From Georgenia sp. TF02-10 (GTDB taxonomy: Bacteria > Actinomycetota > Actinomycetes > Actinomycetales > Actinomycetaceae): a stretch of 64,000 nt of DNA. A program made the position numbers and the translations under genes. The notes beneath the pieces are model-generated. The model was not told the DNA's origin, did no database searches, and worked only from the letters and a program-made list of their open reading frames with translations. This document shows positions 1-7,706 of this stretch, one piece after another (position 1 is the stretch's first letter; each line of letters begins with the position of its first letter). The stretch spans positions 2,232,001 through 2,296,000 of the forward strand of contig NZ_CP094289.1 in the NCBI RefSeq assembly GCF_022759505.1, written 5' to 3'.

Positions 1-147
1 CTGGGCGTGCTCGACGGTGATGGTGCTGGGCTCGGCGCTCTCGCCCTCCGCGGGCGGCTCCGCCTCGGCGCTGCCGCCGGCGGAGCAGGCCGCGAGGGCA
101 GAGACGAGGACGACGGCGACGGCGGCGCGGCGCACGAGGGTGCTCAC
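1..147 (-). CDS. Iron-siderophore-type ABC transporter substrate-binding lipoprotein (partial, N-terminal 49 residues)
   Basis: Only the first 49 codons lie in the window; the gene runs off the left edge. The start is a GTG in an ATGTGA context, preceded by a GGAG. The N-terminus is a typical lipoprotein signal: basic residues (LVRR), a hydrophobic stretch, then the lipobox ALAAC with the cysteine at residue 21. A short Ala/Glu/Gly-rich linker follows, and the visible mature part begins TITVEHAQ. That resembles the first strand of siderophore-binding proteins (family opening VT-EHA-G). Such proteins bind ferric siderophore outside the membrane and pass it to an ABC importer. A putative iron box just upstream supports the assignment. 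The class is inferred from the short start and the box; the lipoprotein nature is seen directly. Confidence 0.6.
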   Translation of the reverse strand, partial: MSTLVRRAAVAVVLVSALAACSAGGSAEAEPPAEGESAEPSTITVEHAQ

Positions 148-188
148 ATGGGCTCCAGGGGTGGATCCGTAGGGAAGGAGGACCTAAC

Positions 189-207
189 GAAGGGGAGCCT
201 AACCCAG
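189..207 (-). promoter_or_regulatory. Putative IdeR/DtxR-type iron box
   Basis: Read on the minus strand, this 19-bp stretch matches the actinobacterial IdeR/DtxR consensus at 13 of 19 positions, including the core GGTTAGGCT. A second TTAGG lies a few bases further downstream on the same strand. It sits about 40-60 bp upstream of the lipoprotein start, where an iron-dependent repressor would block transcription when iron is sufficient. Confidence 0.45.
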
Positions 208-318
208 ATATACGCAACCGTCACCTACCGTAATTCAGCGGCCGACCCGGGCCCGCACGTGGCGCCCGGTTTGTCGCGTTCGCGGCGCTGGGCGGCGACC
301 GCCTCGTACGTGTCGGCT

Positions 319-507
319 TGTCATCACCGTCGGGCGGTCACCGACGCGACCCTGGGCGCGGGCGCGGGCGCGGGCGCGGGCCAGGCTAGGCCAGGCCGCG
401 GATGGTGCTCTCCGCATCGTGTCGACCCGCAGCTGCGCGATCACCACGTCGATGCCGACCAGGGCACGGCCCATCGGGGTCGTGGTGTCGATGTCCGGCT
501 CGGTCAG
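319..507 (-). pseudogene. Serine recombinase (resolvase/invertase) remnant
   Basis: The minus-strand reading contains LTEPDIDTTTPMGRALVGI, then VIAQLRVDTMR, and further on RAQGRVGDRPTVMT. These are the conserved middle and hinge regions of resolvase/invertase-family serine recombinases (usual form IDTTTPMGRA..., AQLRVDTIRENT, ARAQGRVGGRP). After VDTMR the frame breaks. The expected ENT-RRGLA continues in another frame as ESTIRGLA, which ends at a stop. The stretch that should read LAYARAQ is overwritten by an expanded GCGCGG repeat (about 357-383). The catalytic N-terminus with its serine and the DNA-binding C-terminus are missing. This is a decayed fragment of a mobile-element gene, consistent with the accessory genes beside it. 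Confidence 0.7.
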
Positions 508-605
508 TGGCGGCGGGTCCGGCCAGGTGTGTTGCCGATGGTGTAGCTGGCGTGCCAGAGCTTGCTGCCCTGCCCGGCCCCGTGGGTCGCGTCCGGGGGC
601 TGCGG

Positions 606-1259
606 TCAAGACGGGATGACACCTCGCCGGAGCACATCCGCCAGCCGGTCATTGCGGCCGGTGTCCTGGCTGTGGAAGCGCGCCGCGACGAACTCGTCGC
701 GCAGCGTGGAGCCCGGTGCGAACTGTGCTGTGTCGAGTCGATAGCCGGCCTGCTCGGCGAGCTGGGAGAAGAACACGAACTGCGTGCGGGTGTTGCCCTC
801 CCGGAAGCTGTGGATGACGTTCAGCTCGCCCCAGCTCTCCGCGAGCTCCTCGACGAACTCCTGATGCCCCAGGCCGCGCAGCAGGTCCTTCTGCGCGAGG
901 CGCGCGTACTGCTGCTCGGCGGCCTCGGTCAGGTGCGGGCCTGCCCCGTAGTAGGTGTGGCCGTCCTTCGTCATGAACTGCCCCACCGGGGCGACACGCT
1001 CCTGCCCCGCCCACTCGTAGACGTCCTGGAACACGTAGTGGTGGATCGCTTTCATGTGGTCGTAGTCGAACTGGCCCTTCACCGGAGACTCGGCCAGCTC
1101 GCGCATCCGCAGGGCCGTGATGGCTTCCTCCATCGTGCGCAGCTTGTCGGGGTCCGTCTCACCGTGCGGCTTGCTCGGCGTCGTGAACTTGTTCCTCAGC
1201 ACAGACGTACCTGGGATGAAGTAGTCATCCCAGGTACGAAAGACGTGCCGGCGCGGCAT
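606..1259 (-). CDS. Fic-domain protein (putative AMPylating toxin, VbhT/FicT-like)
   Basis: The 217-residue protein carries a single Fic domain. The signature motif is HSFREGNTR at residues 150-158 (family consensus HPFx[D/E]GN[G/K]R). The catalytic histidine H150, acidic E154 and final arginine are present; the second residue is Ser instead of Pro, and Thr replaces Gly. Upstream, KAIHHYVFQDVYEWAG (about 70-85) is the usual helix of this family. Fic proteins transfer AMP or another nucleotide from a nucleotide substrate to target proteins, often gyrase or topoisomerase IV in toxin systems. The ATG overlaps the stop of the small upstream gene by one base (TGATG), so the two are translationally coupled as in VbhA-VbhT. 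A decayed recombinase lies just downstream. Fic class is certain; toxin role is inferred. Confidence 0.85.
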   Translation of the reverse strand: MPRRHVFRTWDDYFIPGTSVLRNKFTTPSKPHGETDPDKLRTMEEAITALRMRELAESPVKGQFDYDHMKAIHHYVFQDVYEWAGQERVAPVGQFMTKDGHTYYGAGPHLTEAAEQQYARLAQKDLLRGLGHQEFVEELAESWGELNVIHSFREGNTRTQFVFFSQLAEQAGYRLDTAQFAPGSTLRDEFVAARFHSQDTGRNDRLADVLRRGVIPS

Positions 1260-1456
1260 CAGCCCTGAACGTGGCGGCGGATCGCTGCGACCGCCTCATC
1301 CCCCGTCAGCTCGTGCCGGGCCGCCTGCTCCAGAATGCCGCGCAGCGCCGGGTCGGTGACCTCGTGCCCGGCCGCAGCCAGAGCGGCGTCCGCGAACGCG
1401 ATGCGCTCCGCGACCTGGGTCTCGGTCGGGTCAGTAGCGGCGGTCGCCCGTGCCAT
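1259..1456 (-). CDS. VbhA-like antitoxin of the Fic protein
   Basis: This 65-residue protein is encoded directly upstream of the Fic gene and overlaps its start by one base. Its C-terminal part (residues ~36-62: DPALRGILEQAARHELTGDE...) matches the conserved helical half of VbhA-type class I Fic antitoxins (family pattern ...R.A.GELTGDE..A). In VbhA an inhibitory helix with [S/T]xxxE[G/N] places a glutamate in the Fic active site. The corresponding stretch here reads ALAAAG, so both the Ser/Thr and the Glu seem to be replaced by Ala. The antitoxin may inhibit differently, be weak, or have decayed. An AGGGGTGG ribosome-binding site precedes the ATG. Assignment rests on the C-terminal similarity and the operon position. 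Confidence 0.75.
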   Translation of the reverse strand: MARATAATDPTETQVAERIAFADAALAAAGHEVTDPALRGILEQAARHELTGDEAVAAIRRHVQG

Positions 1457-1722
1457 GATCCACCCCTTTCAGCGGTGCGCCTATCCTAGCAGGTGGGCGA
1501 GATCGGTCGCGCGGAGGTTCTGGGTCTGACTTGGTTTCGGGACTATGGGAGCCTGTCCTTCTGAAGATTATCTCAATGAGCACACCCCAAGATGTGGGCT
1601 AGGAGGAGTCCAGGCGCCGCATTGTTCGACCGATCAAGCCCATTTGGCAACATGCTCCTGAAGCCACCTCTCTACGCGCAAACCTGCCAACGTAAGACGC
1701 TGACCTGCCCGCGGCGTCGCGA

Positions 1723-2973
1723 TCAGGACTGTCGACGCCGAACGGGCCCCGGGTGGTACCGGGCGAACTTGCGGACCTGGTTGGCCTGCGCCGCGGCGAT
1801 CTCCAGCCACCGCCGCGGGTCGCGCTCCGCCCGGTAGAGCAACGGGTTGGTGGCCGCGCCGGAGCGGGCCAGGCGCCGGACGACGGCGGCGTCCGCGGCC
1901 GAGAGGTACCGGGTCACCAGCGGCACCGGCACCACGTGGAAGAGGTGCTCGGCCGTGCCGATCACCGGTGCCACGGCCCGGTGGTCGACGAACGCGTCGA
2001 CGTACATCTGCCCGACGTCGTAGCCGGAGGCGGTGACCGCGTAGCCGCTGCGGCCCACCCGCGGGTTGAGCTCGAGGAAGCGGTACACCCCGTCCCGCGG
2101 GTCGCGCTTGAGGTCCAGGTTGGCGAACCCGCGCCAGCCGACGTGCTCCAGCAGCCGGCGCGCCTGGGCCACGACGTCGGGGTTCGTCCCGGTGACCTGC
2201 GCGACGGAGTTGCCCAGTGCGCCGGGCGTGTGCTCCTCCAGCAGCACCCGGCCGAACTGCGCGAACCGCCAGTCCCCGTCCGGGCCGAAGAACAGGTTCA
2301 CCGCCGCCATCTCCGCGTCCGGGCCGGGGACGTACTCCTGGACCACCAGCTCCCCGCTGTACCCGGCGGCGGCGATCCGGTCCAGCACGGCGGTCAGCTC
2401 GGCCGGGTCCTCCGCCCGGTCCACCTTCCGCTTGCCCGGGAAGGCCACCTCGTGGAAGTCCGCGGTGGACGCGGCCTTGACGACGACGGGGAAGGTCAGC
2501 CCGGCCGCGGCGGCGCCGCCGTCGCCGGCCTGGAGCACGACGGTGCGCGGCACCGGGAGCCCCAGCTCGGTGCACAGCGCGGTGAACCGGCCCTTGTCGG
2601 TGACGCGGTCGAGGGTGGCCGCGTCGGGGTAGGGCACGATGGCCTCGGCGAGCTCGGCGAGCTCGGCGAGCTCGGCGCGGTGGGCGACGAGCGCCTCGAC
2701 GAGCCAGTCGGCGCTGCCGAGGAGCAGGTGCGGGCGCCCCGGCGCCTCCGCGAGCACGTCCCGCACCGCGCGCACCATGGTCGCCGGGTCGTCCAGGCCG
2801 GGCACCACGCGGTGGTCGACGGCGACCGAGCGGCGTACCGCCCAGGTCGCCACCCCGGCGAGCACCACGGAGCGGACGCCGAACCGCTCGTGGAACGTCC
2901 GGGCGGTGGCGTAGGCGCCGATGTCCCCGCCGAGGATGATCGGGCGGACACCGGTCTCGGTGGTGCTGGGCAT
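1723..2973 (-). CDS. ATP-grasp carboxylate-amine ligase family protein
   Basis: The start is the ATG preceded by GGAAGGACGTCC; a longer reading upstream is only GC-rich sequence without a ribosome-binding site. The 416-residue protein opens with a Rossmann-like preATP-grasp fold (RPIILGGDIGAYATARTFHE). The ATP-grasp region follows: VTDKGRF, FPVVVKA at roughly residue 155, LVVQEYVPG, and the metal-binding FLELNPRVGRSGYAV motif. Enzymes of this group ligate a carboxylate to an amine using ATP through an acyl phosphate; some make D-Asp or peptidoglycan cross-bridge amides. The substrate cannot be read from the sequence. A run of in-frame ELAELAEL repeats around residue 115 comes from GAGCTCGGC repeats. 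It stands alone, so no pathway is implied. Confidence 0.8.
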   Translation of the reverse strand: MPSTTETGVRPIILGGDIGAYATARTFHERFGVRSVVLAGVATWAVRRSVAVDHRVVPGLDDPATMVRAVRDVLAEAPGRPHLLLGSADWLVEALVAHRAELAELAELAEAIVPYPDAATLDRVTDKGRFTALCTELGLPVPRTVVLQAGDGGAAAAGLTFPVVVKAASTADFHEVAFPGKRKVDRAEDPAELTAVLDRIAAAGYSGELVVQEYVPGPDAEMAAVNLFFGPDGDWRFAQFGRVLLEEHTPGALGNSVAQVTGTNPDVVAQARRLLEHVGWRGFANLDLKRDPRDGVYRFLELNPRVGRSGYAVTASGYDVGQMYVDAFVDHRAVAPVIGTAEHLFHVVPVPLVTRYLSAADAAVVRRLARSGAATNPLLYRAERDPRRWLEIAAAQANQVRKFARYHPGPVRRRQS

Positions 2974-3137
2974 GGACGTCCTTCCCGGCGTCCCGCTCGC
3001 CGGGAGCCCCGGCGAGCATAGCGACGGCGACCGGCGCCCTCCCGGCCCGGCACGCGCGCCCGCCGCGGCGCCCACCGCCGCCCATCCCTCCGGCGCGCCC
3101 TCCCGCCCGCGCGCCGCCCGCGACCTAGCCTTGGACC

Positions 3138-3719
3138 GTGACCGGCGACCGGGTGGCCCCACCCGACTTCGAGACCGCGCTGCTCAGCCTGCGCGGGCAC
3201 CGGCTGCGGCCCGAGCTGCGGCTGGAGGAGGTCCCGGCCCCCACCCGGATCGCGCCCTACGCCCTGGCGCTGACCGGCGAGGTCAACACCGACGTCCGCG
3301 GCCGCGACCCGGACGCGCTGCTCGGCCACGGGCGGTTCGTCGTCCTGCACGAGCCCGCCGGGCAGGACGCCTGGCACGGGACCTTCCGCGTCGTCGTCAT
3401 GGCCAAGGCCCGGCTCGAGCCCGAGCTGGGCGCGGACCCGCTGCTGGGCGAGGTGGGCTGGGCCTGGCTCACCGACTCCCTGCGCGAGGCCGGCGCCGGC
3501 TACCACCACCTCTCCGGCACCGTCACCCGGGTGCTCTCCGAGACGTTCGGCGGGCTGGAGCTGCGCGGCGGCGACGTCGAGATCGAGATCCGGGCCTCGT
3601 GGACCCCGGTCACCACCGACCTCGGCCCCCATCTGCTCGCCTGGGCCGCGCTCACCTGCGCCGCCGCCGGGCTTGAGCCGCTGCCGGAGAACGTCACCAT
3701 GCTCACCCCCCGCGGCTGA
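3138..3719 (+). CDS. DUF3000 family protein
   Basis: This 193-residue protein matches the actinobacterial DUF3000 family, recognisable from RIAPYALALTGEV near residue 35, GRFVVLHEPAGQDAWHGTFRVV, GWAWLTDSL and the C-terminal LLAWAALTCAAAGLEPLPENVTML. It starts at a GTG. The family is widespread in actinobacteria, has no known function, and typically precedes the RNase D-like gene, as here (45 bp downstream, same strand). The pair is probably one transcription unit. No signal peptide or membrane segment is visible, so the protein is likely cytoplasmic. Family assignment is firm; the role is unknown. Confidence 0.85.
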   Translation: MTGDRVAPPDFETALLSLRGHRLRPELRLEEVPAPTRIAPYALALTGEVNTDVRGRDPDALLGHGRFVVLHEPAGQDAWHGTFRVVVMAKARLEPELGADPLLGEVGWAWLTDSLREAGAGYHHLSGTVTRVLSETFGGLELRGGDVEIEIRASWTPVTTDLGPHLLAWAALTCAAAGLEPLPENVTMLTPRG

Positions 3720-3764
3720 GCGTGCCGCACCGACCGGCCGGTCCACGCGCCGTACCGTAGGCGG

Positions 3765-5078
3765 GTGCCACTGCCCGCACCCGAGCCCGAAGCCGCCCCG
3801 CTGGCCGAGGCGGCCGATAGCGCCCGCCCGCTGACCGCGCCGGCCGACGGCGTCCGTCCGCTCACCGCGCCCGCCGACGGCGTCCGCCCGCTCACCGCGC
3901 CCGCCGACGGCGTCCCCCCGGTCACCGACTCCCCCGCCGCCCTGGCCGCCGCCGTCGAGCGGCTCCGCGGCGGCACCGGGCCGGTCGCCGTCGACGCCGA
4001 GCGGGCCTCGGGGTACCGGTACGGCAGCCGCGCCTACCTGGTCCAGCTCCGCCGCGACGGCGCGGGCACGGTGCTCCTCGACCCGGTCCCGCTCACCGAC
4101 CTCGACGGGCTGCCGGCGGTCCTCGGGGAGACCGAGTGGGTCCTGCACGCCGCCGACCAGGACCTGCCATCGCTGCGCGAGCTCGGCCTGGTCCCCCCGG
4201 CGCTGTTCGACACCGAGCTGGCCGCCCGGCTGCTCGGCCGCCAGCGGGTGGGGCTGGCCGCTGTCGTCGAGGACTACTTCGGCTACGCCCTCGCCAAGGA
4301 GCACTCCGCCGCGGACTGGTCCACGCGGCCGCTGCCGGAGTCCTGGCTGCGCTACGCCGCCCTCGACGTCGAGCTCCTGGTGCCGCTGCGCGCGGCTCTG
4401 GCCGAGGAGCTCGAGGCGGCCGGGAAGCTGTCCTGGGCGCTGGCCGAGTTCGAGCACGTGCGGACCGCCCCGCCGCCCCCGCCGCAGCCGGACCCCTGGC
4501 GCAAGACGGCCGGGCTGCAGGCGGTGCGCGACCCGCGCGGGCTGGCCGTCGCCCGGGAGCTGTGGCGGGCCCGGGAGCAGCTGGCCCGGCGCCGCGACCG
4601 CGCGCCGGGCCGGGTGCTGCCGGCGGCGGCGATCGTCGCGGCGGCGCTGGCGAAGCCGCGCAGCGAGGCCGAGCTCACGAGGATCAAGGAGTTCTCGGGC
4701 AAGGGCACCCGCCGGCACGCCGCGTACTGGCAGCAGGCCGTGGACCGGGCGCTGGCCCTGCCCGAGCGCGACCTGCCCCCGCGCCGCTCCCCGCACCAGC
4801 CCGGCGCCCTGCCCGCCCCGCGCGCCTGGCGGGAGAAGAACCCCGAGGCGGCCGCCCGGCTGGACGTCGTCCGCACCGTGGTGCGCGCCCGCGCCACCGA
4901 GCTCGACCTGCCCCAGGAGAACCTGCTCGCCCCGGCCGTCCAGCGCCGCCTGGCCTGGGAGTTCAGCGCGGGCGCGGACGCCGGGCAGGTCGGGGACCAC
5001 CTGCTCGGGCTCGGCGCCCGGCAGTGGCAGGTGGACCTGGTCAGCGGGGCGCTCGCCGCGGCGCTGCGCGAGGCCTGA
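3765..5078 (+). CDS. RNase D-like 3'-5' exonuclease with HRDC domain
   Basis: The 437-residue protein starts at GTG. A DEDDy exonuclease domain occupies roughly residues 60-215: VAVDAERASGYRYG carries the first Asp/Glu pair, WVLHAADQDLPSL the second Asp, and YAALDVELL the Tyr and last Asp. An HRDC domain follows (about 250-325, including RAREQLARRRDRAPGRVLP), used for nucleic-acid binding. Members trim the 3' ends of structured RNAs such as tRNA precursors. The N-terminal ~50 residues are low complexity and include a perfect-frame tandem repeat of LTAPADGVRP. It lies 45 bp after the DUF3000 gene, the usual actinobacterial order. In this family exonuclease activity is inferred from motifs. Confidence 0.88.
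   Translation: MPLPAPEPEAAPLAEAADSARPLTAPADGVRPLTAPADGVRPLTAPADGVPPVTDSPAALAAAVERLRGGTGPVAVDAERASGYRYGSRAYLVQLRRDGAGTVLLDPVPLTDLDGLPAVLGETEWVLHAADQDLPSLRELGLVPPALFDTELAARLLGRQRVGLAAVVEDYFGYALAKEHSAADWSTRPLPESWLRYAALDVELLVPLRAALAEELEAAGKLSWALAEFEHVRTAPPPPPQPDPWRKTAGLQAVRDPRGLAVARELWRAREQLARRRDRAPGRVLPAAAIVAAALAKPRSEAELTRIKEFSGKGTRRHAAYWQQAVDRALALPERDLPPRRSPHQPGALPAPRAWREKNPEAAARLDVVRTVVRARATELDLPQENLLAPAVQRRLAWEFSAGADAGQVGDHLLGLGARQWQVDLVSGALAAALREA
3831..3920 (+). repeat. Three in-frame 30-bp tandem repeats
   Basis: Three nearly identical 30-bp units (3831-3860, 3861-3890, 3891-3920) encode the decapeptide LTAPADGVRP, the last copy ending PP. They sit in the disordered N-terminus of the RNase D-like protein, so length changes would not disturb the catalytic domain. 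Confidence 0.9.
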
Positions 5079-5275
5079 GCCGCTCTGGTCCCCGCCCGAG
5101 CTGCCGGCCGCGGTGCTGGGCTCCGCCGACCTTCCACGGCACTGCGCTCGACCCGGCCAGCCCGCCTCGGCGCTGGGCCAGCCTGGGCCGCTCGCCGCTC
5201 GCCGCTCGCCGCTCGCCGCACGCCCACGCCGCGCCGCCCACCAGCTCCCCGGACCACGCCGAGTTCAGTACGCTC

Positions 5276-5285
5276 CAGGTACCTG
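5276..5285. promoter_or_regulatory. Perfect palindrome upstream of the beta-oxidation gene
   Basis: CAGGTACCTG is a perfect 10-bp palindrome about 33 bp before the GTG start of the fused hydratase/dehydrogenase gene, in a locally less GC-rich stretch. Its position would suit a repressor operator. No regulator can be named. The rest of the 5079-5317 spacer holds only a GCTCGCC repeat run (about 5190-5219). Confidence 0.25.
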
Positions 5286-5317
5286 ATACCGACAGTGCCG
5301 TCTACTTTGGAGCGTCC

Positions 5318-7483
5318 GTGAGCCCCGACCCCGCCACCGCCACCTACGCCGAGCGCACCACCGTGGTCCACCCGAGCGACGTCGTCGTGCCCGACCTCGG
5401 GGACGTCCTCGTGCTGACCCTCGCCCCGGAGGACGGCAGCGACCGGCCGTGCACCCTCGGCCCGGCCGGGCTGGCCAACCTCGAGGCGGCGCTCGGCACC
5501 GCGGCCGAGCGGGCGTCCGCCGGGGAGATCGGTGCCGTCGTCCTCACGGGCACCGGCCGGACCTTCCTCGCCGGTGCCGACCTGCACCTGATCCGCACCG
5601 TCCGGGAGCGGGAGCAGGTCCTCCGGCTGGCGACGGCGGGGCACCGCGTCGTCGCCGCCCTCGCAGACCTGCCGGTCCCCACCCTCGCCCACCTCAACGG
5701 CGCCGCCCTGGGCGGCGGCCTCGAGCTCGCGCTGGCCTGCGACTACCGCACCGCCGCGCCGGAGGTGCGCGCGCTCGGCCTGCCCGAGACCTACCTGGGG
5801 CTCCTCCCGGGCTGGGGCGGGTGCACCAGCCTGCCGCGCCTGCTCGGGCCGGACGCCGCGCTGCAGGTCATCGTGGACAACCCGGCGCGCAACAACCGGA
5901 CCCTGACCGCCCGGGCGGCGCTCGACGTCGGCCTGGTCGACGCCCTGCTGCCCACCGACGACGAGGCCGGCCGGCTCGCCCCGGCGCTGGACTGGCTGCG
6001 CCGGGCGGCGGCCGGGGAGGTCGAGGTGCGCCGGCGCGCAGGCACCGACGGGCCGGCCGACGGCGCGGGCGGCGCCGGCGGTGGCAGCGCCGAGGAGTGG
6101 CAGGGCGCCGTCGAGGCCCGGCAGGGCCTGGCCGCCGCCCGCAGCGCCGGCGGCGCCCCGGCCGCCGAGCGTGCTCTGCAGGTCGTCGCGGCCGCCCGGT
6201 CCCTGCCGCGGGACGAGGCCTTCGCGCTGGAGGACGAGGCCCTGGCGGACCTGGTGATGACCGACCAGCTCCGCGCCGGGCTGTACGCCTTCGACCTGCT
6301 CACCCGGCGGGCGAAGAGCCCCGCGGGACGCCCCGCCGGGGCCACGCCCCGGGAGATCCGCGCGGTCGGCGTCGCCGGTGCCGGGCTCATGGCCGGCCAG
6401 CTCGCGCTGCTGCTCGCCCGGTCCCTGCGGGTGCCCGTCACCATGCGGGACCTGGACGACGAGCGCGCCGCGCGGGGCCTGGCGGCCGTCCGCGGGCAGA
6501 TCGACCAGCTCGTGGCCCGCGGTCACCTGGACGAGGCCAGCGGCGCCCAGCTGCGGCCTTTGCTGCGGGTGACCACCGACCTGGCGGACCTGGCCGGGTC
6601 GGACCTGGTGATCGAGGCGGTGTTCGAAGAGCTCGACGTCAAGCGGCGCGTCTTCGCCGAGCTCGAGAGCGTCGTCGGCCCCGAGGCCGTGCTGGCCACC
6701 AACACCTCCGCGCTGTCGGTGACGGCGATGGCGGACGGGCTGGCCCACCCCGAGCGCGTCGTCGGCCTGCACTTCTTCAACCCGGTGGCCCAGATGCCGC
6801 TGGTGGAGGTGGTCCGGGCGGAGCGCACCGACGACGACACCTACACCACCGCCTTCGCCGTGGCACAGGCCTGCCGCAAGACCGCGGTGGCGGTGGCCGA
6901 CGCCCCCGGGTTCGTCGTCAACCGACTCCTCGTGCGGCTGCTAGGGGAGGTCCTCGGGTCGCTGGAGGAGGGCACCACGGTGGCCGACGCCGACCGGGCG
7001 CTGCGGCCCATGGGCCTGCCGATGGGGCCGTTCCAGCTCCTCCAGCTCGTCGGGCCCGCGGTGGCCGAGCACGTGCTGGTCACCCTGCGCCGCGAGCTGG
7101 GCGAGCGCTACCCCGACTCCCCAGGGCTGGCGCGGATGGTGGCCGAGGGCGCGCCGTTCGTCACCTTCACCGGCCGGCCCACCGCCACCTCTCCGGTGGC
7201 CCCAGACCTGGCGGGCTACTTCGGCTCCCGCCCGGTGCCGGAGCCGCTGGACGCCGACGGCGTGCTGGACCGGGTCCGCCGGGCGCTGGCGGAGGAGACC
7301 GCGCTGCTGCTCGGCGACGGCGTGGCCCGGGACGCCGGGGACGTGGACCTGGCGATGATCCTCGGAGCCGGGTGGCCCCTGCACCTGGGTGGCATCACCC
7401 CGTACCTGGACCGCACCGGCGCCGCCGAGGCCGTCACCGGCCAGCGGTTCCACGCCCCGGGGGTGGCCAGCCTGCCGGCGTGA
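5318..7483 (+). CDS. Fused enoyl-CoA hydratase / 3-hydroxyacyl-CoA dehydrogenase (FadB/FadJ-like)
   Basis: The start is a GTG preceded by TTGGAG; the open frame further upstream is only antisense or shadow sequence over the previous gene. The 721-residue protein begins with a crotonase domain: TGRTFLAGADL forms the oxyanion hole, NGAALGGGLELALACDYR carries the first catalytic Glu, and GLPETYLGLLPGWGG the second. A 3-hydroxyacyl-CoA dehydrogenase NAD domain starts near residue 345 (GVAGAGLMA, a variant of GxGxMG), with HFFNPVAQMPLVEVV holding the catalytic His, and NRLLVRLLGEVL starting the C-terminal helical domain. It catalyses the hydration and NAD-dependent oxidation steps of fatty-acid beta-oxidation. 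No thiolase gene is adjacent, which is unusual for the trifunctional operon. Confidence 0.9.
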   Translation: MSPDPATATYAERTTVVHPSDVVVPDLGDVLVLTLAPEDGSDRPCTLGPAGLANLEAALGTAAERASAGEIGAVVLTGTGRTFLAGADLHLIRTVREREQVLRLATAGHRVVAALADLPVPTLAHLNGAALGGGLELALACDYRTAAPEVRALGLPETYLGLLPGWGGCTSLPRLLGPDAALQVIVDNPARNNRTLTARAALDVGLVDALLPTDDEAGRLAPALDWLRRAAAGEVEVRRRAGTDGPADGAGGAGGGSAEEWQGAVEARQGLAAARSAGGAPAAERALQVVAAARSLPRDEAFALEDEALADLVMTDQLRAGLYAFDLLTRRAKSPAGRPAGATPREIRAVGVAGAGLMAGQLALLLARSLRVPVTMRDLDDERAARGLAAVRGQIDQLVARGHLDEASGAQLRPLLRVTTDLADLAGSDLVIEAVFEELDVKRRVFAELESVVGPEAVLATNTSALSVTAMADGLAHPERVVGLHFFNPVAQMPLVEVVRAERTDDDTYTTAFAVAQACRKTAVAVADAPGFVVNRLLVRLLGEVLGSLEEGTTVADADRALRPMGLPMGPFQLLQLVGPAVAEHVLVTLRRELGERYPDSPGLARMVAEGAPFVTFTGRPTATSPVAPDLAGYFGSRPVPEPLDADGVLDRVRRALAEETALLLGDGVARDAGDVDLAMILGAGWPLHLGGITPYLDRTGAAEAVTGQRFHAPGVASLPA

Positions 7484-7706
7484 GATCGGCTCGGCTCTCG
7501 CGCTGGGTCCGGGACCGTGAAGCGGGTGTGGATTCTCCCCTGGCCGAGACCGGCAACCAGTGATCGTGAGCTGAACCTGCCGCAGGTGAGGTGCTGGGGT
7601 CGGTCGGCGTCGGCTGCCCGACCAGGGACAGCGATGCGCAAACGCAGCCGGAGACCCGATCTGTCATCGTTCGCCGCGGGCTTCTTCGCGTACCTGCCCG
7701 GATCGG

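Noticed and set aside
1634-5000. Large antisense frames over the ATP-grasp and RNase D genes
   Set aside because: Arg/Gly/Pro-rich shadow translations typical of GC-rich DNA.
4136-5317. Long upstream extension of the beta-oxidation gene
   Set aside because: It runs in another frame over the RNase D-like gene and has no family similarity; the GTG at 5318 has a good ribosome-binding site.
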